64,000 nucleotides of DNA from Leptodontidium sp. MPI-SDFR-AT-0119 (lineage: Eukaryota > Ascomycota > Leotiomycetes > Helotiales > Leptodontidiaceae), in assembly GCA_020726505.1 (NCBI GenBank), contig JAHLEZ010000019.1:1302001-1366000 (forward strand), read 5' to 3'. Below are positions 21,860 through 33,751 of the stretch, piece after piece; position 1 is the stretch's first letter, and each line of letters starts with the position of its first letter. The position numbers were made by a program, and so were the translations under genes. The notes under the pieces are model-generated. The model was given only the letters and a program-made list of their open reading frames with translations. It was not told the origin of the DNA and made no database searches.

Positions 21860-23844
21860 TAGGTTTAGCTTCGTTATCGCATCCGCTAGGTTGTCTTAAC
21901 TATTAATTTATCGAATTTCTACAAGTTCTCGTCATTTGTATAATTAACGTAAAGCTATAATATTAATTATTAGCCGCTTCTCTTTCGTAGTACTAAGCTT
22001 CACGAGGCATTCGTACAGCGAGAACGAGTTTATATAAATAACAATTAGAATCGCTAGTATCTCTAACCGCGACGTAATAATATCAATCGTACTCTTCACC
22101 GCGATTACTATGTCAACCCCGTTAACTATACTGTAAATCTTAAAAACTAAGACACTTCGCGTTACTCGTTTACTCTTCGTATTACTCTAATAAAATAAAT
22201 TTCTAGAAAGAAGAAACAAGTCTTAATCGTACGAATTAGGGTCGTCGTCTTCCGTGCCGAGAATTATTACGTATTTAAGCTAAGAACTTAAGTCTTTATT
22301 ATTCGTAAAGGATCTGTCGACAAAAACAAATAACTTCGTACGATATAAGTCTAAAGAAATATAATTTAATCCTTATTTAATGTTTTAAATCTACTATTAA
22401 ATACGCTTATTTAAGTTCTTTACGTCAATATCCTCTAGTTCTTAGAATTAAGCCGTAACTAATAAGTCGTACGAAGCTTTAAGTTAGTATAAAGTTATAA
22501 TATATGCCCCTCGAGCCCGTTATTCTTAATACTAGTTTGTACAGTTTAGTACTCTTAAGTTAACTTTAACTAACTTCTCGCCTTGCCCTTTCTAAAGGAT
22601 TTAGACGAAGTCCTTTCGATCATACACAATATATCTATTAAACGCGAAGGGTAATTCATATAATAAACGATCCTTTAGTTTTATAAAAAAAACCGGCAAT
22701 CCCGAGTTTTTTCTCCTTTTTCTCTTAAAACTCGTTAGTAATTAAGATTAAGGTATTGTCTGTTTATATTTTAACTACTTTAAACGGTATTCCTAATTAA
22801 GTAATTAAAAGGCATAAATCGTACGAAGACGTTTCTATATACAACTTAACCTTATAATATGTGTCGTACGTCCCTTACTAGTGTGTTCTTAATTCCGGGA
22901 TACTATATAATAACTTTCGTACGAGTATAATTATATCTGGCGAGTAATTACTAGTAATTTACTTTAGTAGTCTTGTATAAATTATACGATTCAGAAACGT
23001 TATTAACTAGACATACGCCTAAGTAATATCCCGAATAAAGATCAATAACCCTTTTTATACAAGTGACGGATAAAGTATTAAAATAAGTCACTAACTGATT
23101 CGTTAAATCGTTAGAGACTGAGTAAGGATCTATTTCTTTCCCGCGTCGTTATACGCTTAGATCATAAGTCTAGATTTCTCGTATAGAGCTTTAATTGTCT
23201 TCCCTTTAATTTTATTAATAAGCCGGGAATTAAAGATCCGTTCGCGATATTACCTTAAGTCGTATTATACGAACTTAAATACGCCTCGAGTAATTAAGCT
23301 ATTAATCTCCTTTTATTAAGATTCTTTAAATAAAAGACTAAGGCTAATAATCTTCCTTACTACTCGTATTATACGAGATAAGTCTAAGTTAAATTACTCT
23401 TTCTAAGTTAAGAAAACTTCTAGTGATTATACAAGTCCCTTCTCGAGTTCTTATTTTGTCTTAAACGGAATTAAGACAATTGGCTGTACTAAAGGAGACA
23501 CTTAGTCTAATTGTACATAGTCTTCTAAGACCTCGGCGATTTCTTTTGTGTAAAACGGCTTAACTATTATTATACAAAAGGAAGTTAGTCCTAAAGGCAA
23601 TTAAATAATATACTCCTTCCTTGTGACTAATAATAACGAAAACGAGCTTATTTATCCCTTTTTCTCTCGCTATACTTTTACTAAAGATTATAATAGAAGT
23701 CGTATAGTCTTAGTAATATTAAGGCCGTTTCTTATATTTTAAGTATCTTTAATCTTTTATACGGCTTAAATCTTTCGTAATTCCGTTATTATTATTTAAA
23801 CTGCCTTTACTTTAGTAAGTATATCTGTAAATAGTAGGTCTTTG
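21860..23844 (-). pseudogene. Copia-2 reverse transcriptase and RNase H, RIP-degraded
   Basis: Reading right to left, EINSLITRGVFKFV and then RIFNSRLINKIKG (about 23200-23310) open the RT. YEKSRL and AYNDAG follow, then DITQAYV, with TDNT in place of the catalytic TDDT near 22750. RNase H follows with LYKLVLAVRMP and RERRLIINIIALR (about 21940-22030). This matches the clade of fungal Copia elements that have Q-T-D-D-T instead of YVDD. The Tc1 element interrupts the polyprotein upstream at 23845. Confidence 0.85.
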
Positions 23845-23846
23845 TA

Positions 23847-25182
23847 AGAGTTGTGGCCATTGCTCCCGGTCACTTTAAGCGAGGTGAGCCCCGCACTCGA
23901 ATTTCTAGTACCTTCTCTTTAAACGTATATATCTTCACGCCCTTTTAATGAAATCTCTTTAAACTCGAAATGGAGCCTCTACTTTACTCCTCTTCGTGGC
24001 GAAAAACACCTTAAAGCGAATAGAGCACACCTGCGCGTTCTACTGTACGCTCTTTATAAAAAGCCGGAAATTCGATAGCCAAGATTAAGCGACAAACTAC
24101 CCTCCCTCGAACTACGATAAAACGATGGATTAAGGCTAAATCCTCTCGTACTTAAAGGAAAGGAAAGTCGACAAGGCGAAGATTTGTTTCTAAGCGTCAA
24201 CTTCGTCAAATTATTCGATATATCGCTAAGAATTAGTCTACTCGTCGACTGTCCCTCAAGTAAGTGAGGGCCCACTTAAACATCGAAGCTTCAGCGCGCA
24301 CTATTCGACGAGAACTTCGCCGCGTAGGTTATCGACGATGTATTGCTTACCCGAGACCTTTTATCTCTCGAAAACAAGCAAAGAAACGCCTTGATTTCGC
24401 TCTTTCGCATCGCTAGTAGGGGACATCCGACTAGGTAGCTTCTCGAGAGGGAGGAGGAGATTAGAGAAAGGTTATTTGGAGTGACGAATGTATATTCGAG
24501 CTTGGAAAGACTAGACGAGTTTGGATTACTCGAAGGATCAATGAAAAGCGGTGTCTTGATTGTATTAAGTCGGTATATCGATTAGGGAGAGTATTAATTA
24601 TGATTTGGGGAGCATTAGGCTGGGATTAGAAATCTCCTCTAGTGTTTCTCGAGAAAGAGGAAGGCTCGAAAGGTATTACTTTAAAGGCTTACCTTCATTA
24701 AGTTCTCGAGCCAATTATCTTTCCGAAGTTTGATTAACTCGGGCCTGAGTATATCTTTATAGAAGACGGCGCGAAGGTTCATTTAGGATATGCTCGACTA
24801 CCTCGACTCGAGCATGGTATTCGAGGATTCAATTGGCCTCCTTCTTTACTAGATTTAAACTCTATCGAGAAGGTTTGGCGATGGATGAAAGAAGAGTTAA
24901 AGAAATTACTATTTGTACTAACTACAGTCGATGAGTTGAAGCGGGAGATTTAAAGGCTTTAGGATCAAGTTAATCCACGTGACTTCTAATAATATACAGA
25001 GAGATTGACTTGTAAAATCGAAGATGTAATTAGCGTACGAGGATTATTAACTATTTATTAATAAAAAACTTTAATTTTAAGTCAATTCTATTAATAAATC
25101 GCTGATTAATTACTAACTAAAGAAGGAGTGTTACTTTTGGAGGGGTTCGCTTAAAGTGACCGGGAGCAATGGCCACAACTCT
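23847..25182 (+). mobile_element. Tc1/mariner DNA transposon with perfect 36-bp inverted repeats
   Basis: The element is 1336 bp. Its ends begin AGAGTTGTGGCCATTGCTCC and are inverted copies of each other over 36 bases without a mismatch. TA dinucleotides at 23845-23846 and 25183-25184 are the target duplication. Inside is one plus-strand transposase. Copia-2 coding continues cleanly on both sides. The perfect ends and longer open frames show far less RIP than the surroundings. Confidence 0.93.
24030..25005 (+). pseudogene. Tc1/mariner transposase, lightly mutated
   Basis: A helix-turn-helix block (AKIKRQTTLPRTTIKRWIKA) lies at about 24080-24155. It is followed by a second DNA-binding helix with IRRELRRVGY near 24310-24340. 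The catalytic core has D in WSDECIFELG (GAC 24483-24485), D in FIEDGAKVHLGYARLPRLEH (GAC 24765-24767) and E in DLNSIEKVWRWMKEELKK (GAG 24867-24869), with 33 residues between the last two. This is the DDE triad of the Tc1 family. The frame is kept throughout, but several TAG/TAA/TGA codons interrupt it and no clear ATG start remains, so it is inactive. Transposase would cut at the TIRs and move the element to TA sites. Confidence 0.88.
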
Positions 25183-25184
25183 TA

Positions 25185-26600
25185 CAAAAGTCTAAAATAT
25201 ACTCCAAAAACAAGAAGTATTAGAATTAGTCCGTTTAGACTAGCCGTATTATTCACGGCTTTCACGGCTATTTAAAGAACTACTTCTTTTACTAGGTTTT
25301 CGCTTCTCGTCTCGTCTTAAATAATCTCGTACAATCGGCGTAAAGGGGCGTAATACCGCTTAACCTTCCTGACACTCTAATATACCTCGACTAAGACTTC
25401 TTTTATATCAACGTTTATTATACGAGTATTTACTCTAAATTCTAATAATACAAAGTTCGTCCCGGCATCGTATATAAAGTAATCTAGGGGTCTAAAGTAA
25501 GTATTAATTTAATACGTACGAAGCGTAATCTACGTTATCTTCACTAAATTATCCTTTAGGAATTGAGCGGTATTAAAGCCGGTTGTCTTATTAATTACTT
25601 AAAGGACTATTACTCTTAAAAGATATAAGATATTCACGATTATAAAGAAATTAAATTCAATATCGTTTTTTAAAGAGAATCTAAATCGACCTAAGTTCTT
25701 TATATAAAGCTAATATTATTCGTAGAACTTTGAGATCTTCTTAATCGTATAAAGGTTTATTTCCTCGTGTTCTACTCGCTAAAGAACGCGGTATAGTTTC
25801 TTAACTAAAGGATGTCTAAAGTGTTAATAAAGTTACTTAAGCTTTATTTTTATAAAGTACTAGTATATAAACGTGTCTTTTATTATATAAATTATTATTT
25901 ATAAATGTCCTTATTTTCGTACGATTAGAATTTTCTTATCCCTTTAAATCATAATATTTTAAAGGTTATTTAATCGTACATTAAGGGAGTCTATATCTTA
26001 AATATATAATAAAAACAGGGTATTTATTGAAATAATCTAAAACTTCACTTGCCTAATAAGTATTCGTACGAGTATTAATCCCTCTAATTTTATTATTCCT
26101 TTTCTAAATCGAATCGTATATATTTAATTACTCGTACAATTAACTTTTAGTGACAAGTTAAGCTTTAGAAGTGCTTGGACTTATTACTTTCTTATAATAG
26201 AGATTCCGGCAGTATCGTTGTTTAGTATAATCCCTTAGAAGACTTCGGACGAATATTTATCTCTAATAACGAATACCTCGCCTTTGTACGAATCCTTCGT
26301 CGGGTTTTATTATAAAAAGGCGTGTTTTGTCGATTCGTCGTTTAGAACTTAAATTATTTGTCGTTTATCGACTTCCCCGTACTTTATAAAGAATCCTTTT
26401 AGTTTATCTTCGTCCTTTTATTCCTTTATATCCTTTAGCACTTCTTTTATTATTGTACGATCGAATTCCCCTAGGAAATCTTTGTACGAACTTAAGAAAG
26501 CTTAAGTTACTTCCTTAGATCTATTAAACTTAGTTATTAAGTAATTCTTAACTTTCGCTTACGCGGCTTTTTACTTTACTTTTAAATAATTTATTAACTA
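25185..26600 (-). pseudogene. Copia-2 integrase and linker, RIP-degraded
   Basis: Right to left, YFRPLDYFIYDAGTNF and EFRVNTRIINVDIKEV (about 25400-25500) correspond to the middle of the DDE core, with the second acidic residue in the D-A-G-T-N-F block. KRYYAPLRRLYEII (about 25330-25370) is the V-E-R-Y-H-x-P-L-R-R-A-Y-E-I block in which the E is catalytic. Then AVKAVNNTAGTD leads to the Tc1 insertion. KLYRVL near 25780 belongs to the N-terminal part. The motifs match Copia-3 and Copia-6. Confidence 0.8.
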
Positions 26601-28514
26601 ATAATCTTCCTTTTTACAAATAATATATTTCTTATTCGTATAATTATTAGAAGGGTTCCTTAAACGAAAAGTCTTCTTTTAGAACTAGTTTAATATTGTA
26701 CGATCCGGAAATCGTTATGCCTTCTTGTAAAATTATCTTTTTATTAAGTTGTGATTATAATCGTATAAACGATTTTATAGGTAAGTGTTAACTTCCCTCG
26801 TTCGTACGGCTGTAGTAATTGTAGATCGTAAGTTTGTGTATAGCCCTTTAAATGTCTGTGTAGGCTTATATAATGTTAGACTATACTCTTTTACTCCACG
26901 ATATACGTTTAGTACTTAATCGCGAAGATTATACTTTATCTAGTATTCCTTTAATAGGCCGCGTTGTGCCGTATAAAGAGAATTAAATATAATTTCTAAG
27001 TATTTTAATTGAGACTTCTCTAGGTTCTTTGTAATCGTAGAGATTAATATAGTTTCTCTTTACTTAGATAAGTACTTTTGCTAATTCTCTTTAGTCTTAA
27101 AGTAATTCTGAGTTATACGAATTATTATAGGGAAATTATACGAACGTCTTGTAATCTTGTCATAATAGAAATCTACTACTCGTCCTTTTAGTATAATCGA
27201 GAATATTAAGTAGTACTAGTTACTTAAGATTCTGATCTTCGTATAATAGTTAAAGAAGACTTAGAGACGAATATCTAAGATATCGTATTACTCTTCGTTA
27301 TACTTCTGGCTTTTATTATTATAAACCTTTATTAAGTCCGTTAATAATCGTGAGTTCGGGATGATTGTCTAAGACTTATACGATACAGTCGGTTTTAGTA
27401 GAGGAGCTCTTAGGGTTAATAGATTATCTTCGTACGAATATTGTCTTAGTAGTCGTTTAACGATTTCGTAGGCTTAGTTTTAACTTAGAAGGTTATTGTT
27501 TAAGGCCGGATGTAGCGTAGGACTAAAACGTTTGTACGCTAAGTAGTGTTATTTAATTATTTAACTTTTATTTAGTAATAAAGACTTTACTAAGTTTACG
27601 TACGAAGTCTAGTTAAAACTAACTATATTCTCGTTTAAAACGACATAAGGTAAAGGACTTAGATATTATCTAGACGTTTAAGGCTGTTATTAAGTTATTT
27701 AAATTAGCTTTAAGAGTAAGTCCTTTGTCATTTGAGTTCGTACAATTAAGGAATCTTTAGAATTGTTTGAAATAGCGTGTCTCACTAGTAGTTCACTTTG
27801 TATAATTAAAGTCGGAGTACCTTACCGGTTTCTGTCTTACCCTTGGGATTTCTATTAAGCATAAGTCCTTTGATTTTAATTTGTTTACTTATATAGTTTC
27901 TCCTTTTCTAAAACATCTGTTAACGTTTAAGCGTACGAGATAGACCCCCTTTACTCTCGTACTTATACTCTGTGATTAAGGAGGTATATACGAAGATCTT
28001 TAATAACTTCCCGGGATCTAATAATAAATGTATCTTTCGTCTATCCTTTAAAGCCTTCCTTGAATTCTTCCTAAAGTTTATAGTCCCAAAACTCTTTTTA
28101 GTAATATCGTACGAGGGCTAAGGTAATATAGTTATTAACTCACTTAAGCGTTTAATACTCGTCGTTCGCAAGGTTAAAAAGTTCCCCTTATACTTCTGTA
28201 TTTAATAAGTAAGTGACCTTTAGTAATAGAATTATTATATCCTTCTTTATACAAAAGTTAATGAAAAATTATTAAGTCGTATTTACGTTTTATAAATCCT
28301 TAAATCGTATAAATCGTTTTCTTTTATTAATCGCTAACGCAAGGTCTAATTAGTTTACTTCTCCGGTTTGTCTTTCTAATTGTCGTATAAATCGTCTTTT
28401 TCTATTAGTCGCCGACGTAAGGTCTAATTAGTTTGCCTCTTTAGTTTGTCTTTTCGATTGTCGTCGTATAAAAGTATTGCCTAACTGTTTTATAGTTATT
28501 TAATTACTAATTAA
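26601..28514 (-). pseudogene. Copia-2 gag/protease region and leader, RIP-degraded
   Basis: Sequence between integrase and the 5' LTR, where Copia gag lies. CGTACGA words are frequent. No single Gag motif was securely legible. At 28290-28480 a roughly 110-base unit occurs twice (starting TCGTATAAATCG and CGCTAACGCAAGGTCTAATT, then CCGACGTAAGGTCTAATT). Assignment is by position. Confidence 0.5.
28290..28470. repeat. Short tandem repeat in the Copia-2 leader
   Basis: The block AAGGTCTAATTAGTTT with its flanks TCGTATAAATCG and TTTGTCTTTC is present twice, at about 28320-28375 and 28390-28455. It lies just inside the 5' LTR. Confidence 0.6.
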
Positions 28515-28790
28515 TGTTAGTATTTAACTAAGGTTCGATACTTAATATTAAGTGATAAAGAATATAACAAGTGAAGTTTAATTAAGTATATTCCGTGTGT
28601 CCCTTTTATACGAAAGGGAAAAAGCTACTTTAAATATATTAAGTACTAAACCTCGTAGCTCGTATAAGTATTACTCGTACGAAACTAAGAGGCAAGGTAT
28701 AAAACCAAGCTTTATCTCGGCCAGGAGAGACGACTATCTTTTGGAAGCTGTTAGAGTAAGAGAATGCCCCTCAGCTAAGGCTATCCAACA
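28515..28790 (-). repeat. Copia-2 5' LTR
   Basis: 276 bp, TG to CA, followed by the duplication ACTAT at 28791-28795. It is slightly less mutated than the 3' LTR. Confidence 0.9.
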
Positions 28791-30060
28791 ACTATTAACT
28801 CTAAGACAGTCGTCAAATGTCCGCTAGTATACGCCCTCTTCTTCGCCCGTCTTACGCCGACTTAAGTCCCTTATACCTCTTCTTATACTTAGAGACGTCT
28901 CTTTTAACATTTGTCTTTATTATAATAAGACCGGCTATTAGGCTAGTGACTACCCCAAGCGCCGTAAAGACTAGGCTTTTAACAAGTCGATTTCTTAATT
29001 AATTATTAGCGAGGATCTAAAGACTAACGAGCTATTAAAAAACTCTTAAGTTATAGTAAAGACTTACACCTTAATATAAGCCATAACTTATAAAAGGACT
29101 TAGTATTTAATTTCTGTACTCTTATTAAAGGGCGACAATTCTTAATTAGTATTAAATTAAGAAGGAATAGATTCTTTATTAAGACACTTATATATATTAA
29201 TAGTAAAGTTAATATTTTTAATATTATTAAAACCTCTTTCGCGTATTAACTCGTTAAGTAATTTAATATTTCCTTTATATCCCTCCCTTAATTAATCGTC
29301 TTAACTAGCTATAATAATAAGAAAGGCAAACTATTAATTAATATAGCCGTCTTACTTACTTTAATAATTAACCACCGGCGAATTAACTTCCCCTTTTTAA
29401 TAACTAACCTAAGAAACACTAACGTCTTAATTAGTCAGAAGTTCCTCAAGTATTACGACCTAAAATAGTCGTATATAAAGAATCGCAATCGGCTAGAATA
29501 GCTATTAAATATATTAGTTTAGCCGTACTTTAATTAATAAGTCTTTATTAATATTAATTGTTTTAATAAACTAATTATTAAGTCTTACTAGCTTGACACA
29601 AAACGAAGGGATGCCCTTATAAACGTGGATAACTACCGTCAGAGGTAAGCCAAGATTACGGTACTTAACGACTCCTTTAAGTTAAAAGTCTCTATACGAC
29701 TTACTACTAGCGTCTCGCCGACTCGACCCTCGAGCTTTACTAGAGAAGTCAAGGAGCGCTTGCGTATTATAAAGGATTAATTAAACCCTTTAATATTTCG
29801 TGATCCGGGATTATTACTTAAAGACAAGAGAGCTTATAGAGCCTCCTCGGCGAATTACTAGTTAAAGGCGCTTATTATAGAGATCTTCCTTATATTAGCA
29901 GTAGTAATGTCTACTACGTACCTTTAACTTAAGAGAGTTAAGAAGAATAAAGTAAAGACCTTTATAGTATTAGTATATAAAATTGACTAAGAGCTGACTC
30001 GACGTTAGCGAGAGGCCTTAGACTAATTAAGTATCGAGCTAGTATCGATAAACAGAGACT
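28791..30060 (+). pseudogene. Gypsy-2 gag end, protease and linker, RIP-degraded
   Basis: Continuation of the Gag at 19846, behind the second ACTAT. KGRQFLISIKLRRNRFFIKTLIYI (about 29125-29200), with NIFNIIKTSFAY after it, has the strand and loop order of a retropepsin, but the D-S-G triad is not visible. Near 29420-29520 a piece like VVYKESQSARIAIKYISL is seen. Domain limits are estimates. Confidence 0.55.
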
Positions 30061-31380
30061 TGACCTTAAAGAAGGCCCTAGAGGCTAAGTATATACAAAA
30101 TAACGAACTAATAAGTAAAAAACTCCTTATAGAGTATTAAGAGTATACTCTTCTCTTCTCCCGGCGAGCCTCTAACGAGCTACTAACGTATTACTAAGGC
30201 ATAGACTACTAGATTAAGCTTACTAAGGAGAACGACTTATCCTTTAAACCTCTCCGGCGTATAATTAAAGAATAATTGTTAGAAATTAAGTAATATATTA
30301 TTAATAACTTATATAAGGGTTTTATTAAGCCCTTTAGTATATTATATATAGCCCCTATTCTCTTTACTAAAAAAACCGATAATAGTCTCCGGCTATACGT
30401 CGACTATAAGAAGCTAAATGCCTTATTAAAGAAGGACTTATATTTAATCCCTTTAATTAATAAGATAATAATACGCATTTATAAAGTAAAGGTTTTTATA
30501 AAGCTTAATATTTAGTAAGCCTTTTACTATATTTATATGTCCCCCGAGAGCGAAGACTACATAACCTTTTGCACACAATATAACACGTATAAATATAAGG
30601 TCCTTCCCTTTAGCTTTATAAATAGTCCTGTCGGTGTAGTACCGGTTCATGTACCACGCCGCAAGTGTGAATATATTCAAAATGCGAGAATGGTGACAGA
30701 GTAATAAATAGTTGGTTCAAAATCTGTGTATATTCTAAGAGAGTGCGAGGAGAGTCAGCCTATATACTACGAGACGCCACCGAATCTCCACCGAAACCCC
30801 TCCGGTAGGCCTCTGACCCCCATGTATTAACGAAAGTACGCCTGTACCATCTAAGTAGGCTTCTGTAGGGGCCTGTGGACCAACAAGTCCGGCGACTTTC
30901 TAGCGGTTTATTAATAACATCTTAATAAAGTACTTAAACGACTTTTACGCCGCTTATATAAACGATATCCTTATATATTCGTTAACCCCTAAAGAATACA
31001 AGGTTTATATTAAAAAGGCAATAGTAATATTATAAGCACATAGACTTTAAGCTAATATTAAGAAGTCCGAATTTAACGTATAAAAGACAAAGTTCCTAGG
31101 ATTTATTATCGGAGTCGATAGCGTAAAAGTGGACTTAAAGAAGATTAGTGTAATTAGGGACTAATAATACGCTAATAATATACAAGGTATATAAAGCTAT
31201 CTTAGGTTTTATAACTTTTATTACTAGTTTATTAAGGATTATAATTATATTATACGACCCCTTATAATATTCACTAAAAAGGACGTTCCCTTTGTCTTTA
31301 ATAATACTTATAAGAACGCTTAAGAAACTCTCTAAGAAGCCCTCTAATTTACGTTAGTTCTTTACTATTATAACCTTATT
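30061..31380 (+). pseudogene. Gypsy-2 reverse transcriptase, RIP-degraded and split by a solo LTR
   Basis: The frame reads LRLYVDYKKLNALLKKDLYLIP at about 30388-30445. Next come VFIKLNI-QAFYYIYMSPESED, YKYKVLPFSFINSP (ending 30628) and, beyond the solo LTR, RFINNILIKYLNDFYAAYINDILIYS (30902-30980). INDIL is the damaged Y-x-D-D-I-L box. KTKFLGFIIGVDSVKVD (about 31085-31135) and FYNFYY-FIKDY follow. All Gypsy RT blocks are present in order, and removal of the LTR plus one target copy restores N-S-P-A-T-F in frame. Confidence 0.92.
30629..30885. repeat. Solo LTR of the Copia-3 family, in Gypsy-2 RT
   Basis: 257 bp, starting TGTCGGTGTAG and ending CAACA, flanked by AGTCC at 30624-30628 and 30886-30890. 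Relatives are at 33496-33751 and 57024-57279. This copy keeps many CpA and TpG (for example GTTCATGTACCACGCC), so it has seen little RIP. The internal region was lost by LTR-LTR recombination. Confidence 0.92.
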
Positions 31381-31820
31381 AAATAAACACAACTAAAGAC
31401 TAACTCTTTTAATAGAGTCGTCGCTAGGATTTTATTTTAACTTTAAGAGGACGACACCTTTTACCTTATAAAATACTTTTCTAAGATTATAATAGACCCT
31501 GAGTTTAATTACTTAATTTATAATAAAGAAATGTTAGTGATTTTTTAGTTATTTAAGTAATATCGCCCGAAGTTCTTAAGTACTTAAAAGAATATCCTTA
31601 TTTATATAGACTATTAAGCCTTAAAGTACTTTATAACTATTAAGGACTTTACGGCTAAGTAGGCTCAATAAGTTAAGTTCTTTGTAAATTTCTATTTTAC
31701 GATTATATATTATACTAAGATAACTAATACGTTAACTAATACTTTGTCTCGTCGGGATTAAGACTTTACGGCTATAGAGGCACATAAGCGGGCTATCCGT
31801 AGTTAATAGTTAATCCCGAC
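31381..31820 (+). pseudogene. Gypsy-2 RNase H, RIP-degraded, truncated
   Basis: Blocks LKTNSFNRVVARILF (damaged E-T-D-A-S-x-x-V-V-A-G-V-L), DDTFYLIKYFSKII, NYLIYNKEMLVI and YRPKFLS are in family order. ILIYIDY-ALKYFITIK (damaged T-D-H-x-A-L-E-Y-F) and NTLTNTLSRRD follow, with IEAHKRAIRS near 31790. The last marks the end of RNase H. The integrase of Gypsy-2 is not found behind it: the hAT-like sequence begins at about 31821. Confidence 0.9.
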
Positions 31821-33495
31821 CAGACTTGGCCATGGGTATACCCGGACGTACCTAAAGGGGGTGCTGGACGGATATCCAGCTTTTAAGAATTAGGTAGTTA
31901 AATATCTAATAAATAACTAGAAACCGGTTAGATATCTAGGTAACTTAAGGAAATTAGTTTTTCCGGGCCGAGAGCTAATAGAATCGCTAGAAATCTTGCT
32001 TAACCTTAAAAATCGTGAAAATTTAAATGCCTCCTAAAACCTAGTTATTAAGGGGATTTCTCTACGTATACGCAAATAATAGCTATTATGTCCAACCTAC
32101 TCTAAAACCCCTTAAGATTCCTATCTCTCCTTACTAACAGAGTGCCTTTACAACTTAGGACGGCTTTTACCTTATTAAAAAGAGGCTGTTCTAACATATC
32201 TAGCTACCTAAAGCCTTAATTACCCCCTGGCGGTCGAATTAAGACTAAGCCTTTAAGGCCTACTTAATCGTTTATATTTACTGGGCTTTATCCTATATAC
32301 TAAAGAGAAGTTATTAAGGGAGATAATAAGAATATAACCATTTATTATATAATACCTGGATATATAAAGTTTACCCTAAAGATTATTAAAAGACAGTTAA
32401 ATAACACTAATAACTTTAAGGTTTACTATTATAACTATTATCTGGGTGTACCTTATTCTAAAAAAGAGTAAGAACTCCTTAATTCTACTAATCCAAAGGC
32501 TAAAAACCCTTTCTTTTGTACTCTTATAATAAAGTAAACTTAAGACAAACGATTCCGAGACCTTTTCCTCCTTTTTATTACGAAAAACAACCTCTCCTTC
32601 ACTCTCGTCAAATAACTAGAGACTCGCGCTCTCTTCTCTTTCCTTAACCTAAAGATTAAGTAAATTAATCGAGTAACATTACGAAGGGACATAAAGAAGA
32701 GATATAAAAAGGGAAAGAACGCTTTAAAAGACAGGCTATTGTTTCACGTTAATACTAAAGAACGAATATCTTTAATTATAAATAGTTAGTCCGGAAATAA
32801 CAAGTTAGACTATATAGCTGTAACCGTATATTAAAAAACGAAGGTAAGAGAGCATAAATCTATATTACTAGACATTATCGAATTAACAAATCCTTCTTAT
32901 ATTAGAGCGTACCTTTGTAAGGTTTTATTAGAGGTTACAAATAGGCTTAGAATTACACACGCCATTATTTCCGTTACTCGTGATAACGCCGCACTAAACA
33001 ATACTATACTTCACGAATTTAAGGCTAAGTGCGCTAATCGATACGATTTAATAAGAGTAAGAGAGTAAGCGTACTTCTTTTATAAGTTTAATAAAGCTAA
33101 AGGTAATATAAGGTGTTACGCTTACATTTATAATATCGCTATATAAGCTAATATATTTCCCGTATCCTCTAACTAATCTTTCTTAATAAAATAGCCTTAA
33201 AATTAGTTAATTTAGTAGCATTAAATAATCGGAATTATTATTAACAGGTAATAGAACGAGCTCGCCTTTTAGAAGATTAATTAACGTAGTCGGCCTTTTA
33301 TAAAGCTCGTTGTTTAGCTATGATTTTTAAGAGTCGGAAGGTCTTACGGCAATAGTTAAAGGATATATATAACACGTTTAAGATACCGTTTCTAAAGCTT
33401 ATTTACGATATACTAATATAATGGAATTCGACTAATAATATACTCACAGCGTTCTTAAAAATAGAAAAAGCTATTAGGGCTATATTAAGTATATA
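31821..33495 (+). mobile_element. hAT-like DNA transposon remnant
   Basis: The left end CAGACTTGGCCATGGGTATA resembles fungal hAT termini (inferred from memory of the family; no matching right end was found). Transposase-like sequence fills 32560-33490. The right part is missing: the Copia-3 LTR begins at 33496 and no hAT sequence is visible beyond 57279. The first 700 bases hold an N-terminal region from an ATG near 32029 (MPPKT) that I cannot assign. Confidence 0.6.
32750..33490 (+). pseudogene. hAT transposase core fragment, RIP-degraded
   Basis: LDYIAVTVY (32800-32830) and LLDIIELTNPSYIRA (about 32868-32910) are followed by ITHAIISVTRDNAALNNTIL (about 32950-33010), which carries the D-N-A-x-x-N-D-T block of hAT catalytic domains. 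IRCYAYIYNIAI (about 33110-33150) fits R-C-x-A-H-x-x-N-L. FLKLIYDILI-WNSTNNIL (about 33390-33440) fits the D-V-x-T-R-W-N-S-T-Y-x-M-L signature. Frame changes and TAA/TAG stops show it is dead. Order and spacing identify hAT with good confidence. Confidence 0.8.
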
Positions 33496-33751
33496 TGTCG
33501 GTGTAGTACCGGTTCATATACTACGCCGCATGTGTGAATATATTCCAATGCGAGTATGGCGATAAAGTAATAAATATATAATTCAAAATCTGTGTATATT
33601 CTAAGAGAGTATAAAGAGAGCTAGACTATATACTATGAAACCCTACTGAATCTCTACCGAAACTAGTCCGGCTAAGCTCTAACCCTTGACTTTAACTCGT
33701 ACCCCCTTTTCTAGACTGAAGTATACTTATATAAGGACTTATAGACTAACA
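33496..33751 (-). repeat. Copia-3 3' LTR
   Basis: Begins TGTCGGTGTAGTACCGG like the solo LTR and ends CTAACA. Strongly RIP-mutated compared with 30629-30885. Confidence 0.88.

Larger units (their letters stand above)
19847..28790 (-). mobile_element. Copia-2: full-length Ty1/Copia element, nested in Gypsy-2
   Basis: Two LTRs (19847-20123 and 28515-28790) with TG/CA ends are flanked by a perfect 5-bp duplication ACTAT at 19842-19846 and 28791-28795. The inner sequence encodes a minus-strand Copia polyprotein (gag, integrase, RT, RNase H right to left), an antisense coding-like region beside the 3' LTR, and a Tc1 insertion. Without the Tc1 element the length is about 7.6 kb. Confidence 0.9.

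Noticed and set aside
24054..24275. 73-codon minus-strand frame
   Set aside because: It lies opposite the helix-turn-helix region of the Tc1 transposase, whose plus-strand reading matches the family; a shadow.
28817..29002. 61-codon plus-strand frame
   Set aside because: It starts inside the Gypsy-2 gag/protease continuation and shows no domain; kept within that entry.
30453..30680. 75-codon minus-strand frame
   Set aside because: It lies opposite the Gypsy-2 RT palm and crosses the solo LTR boundary; a shadow.
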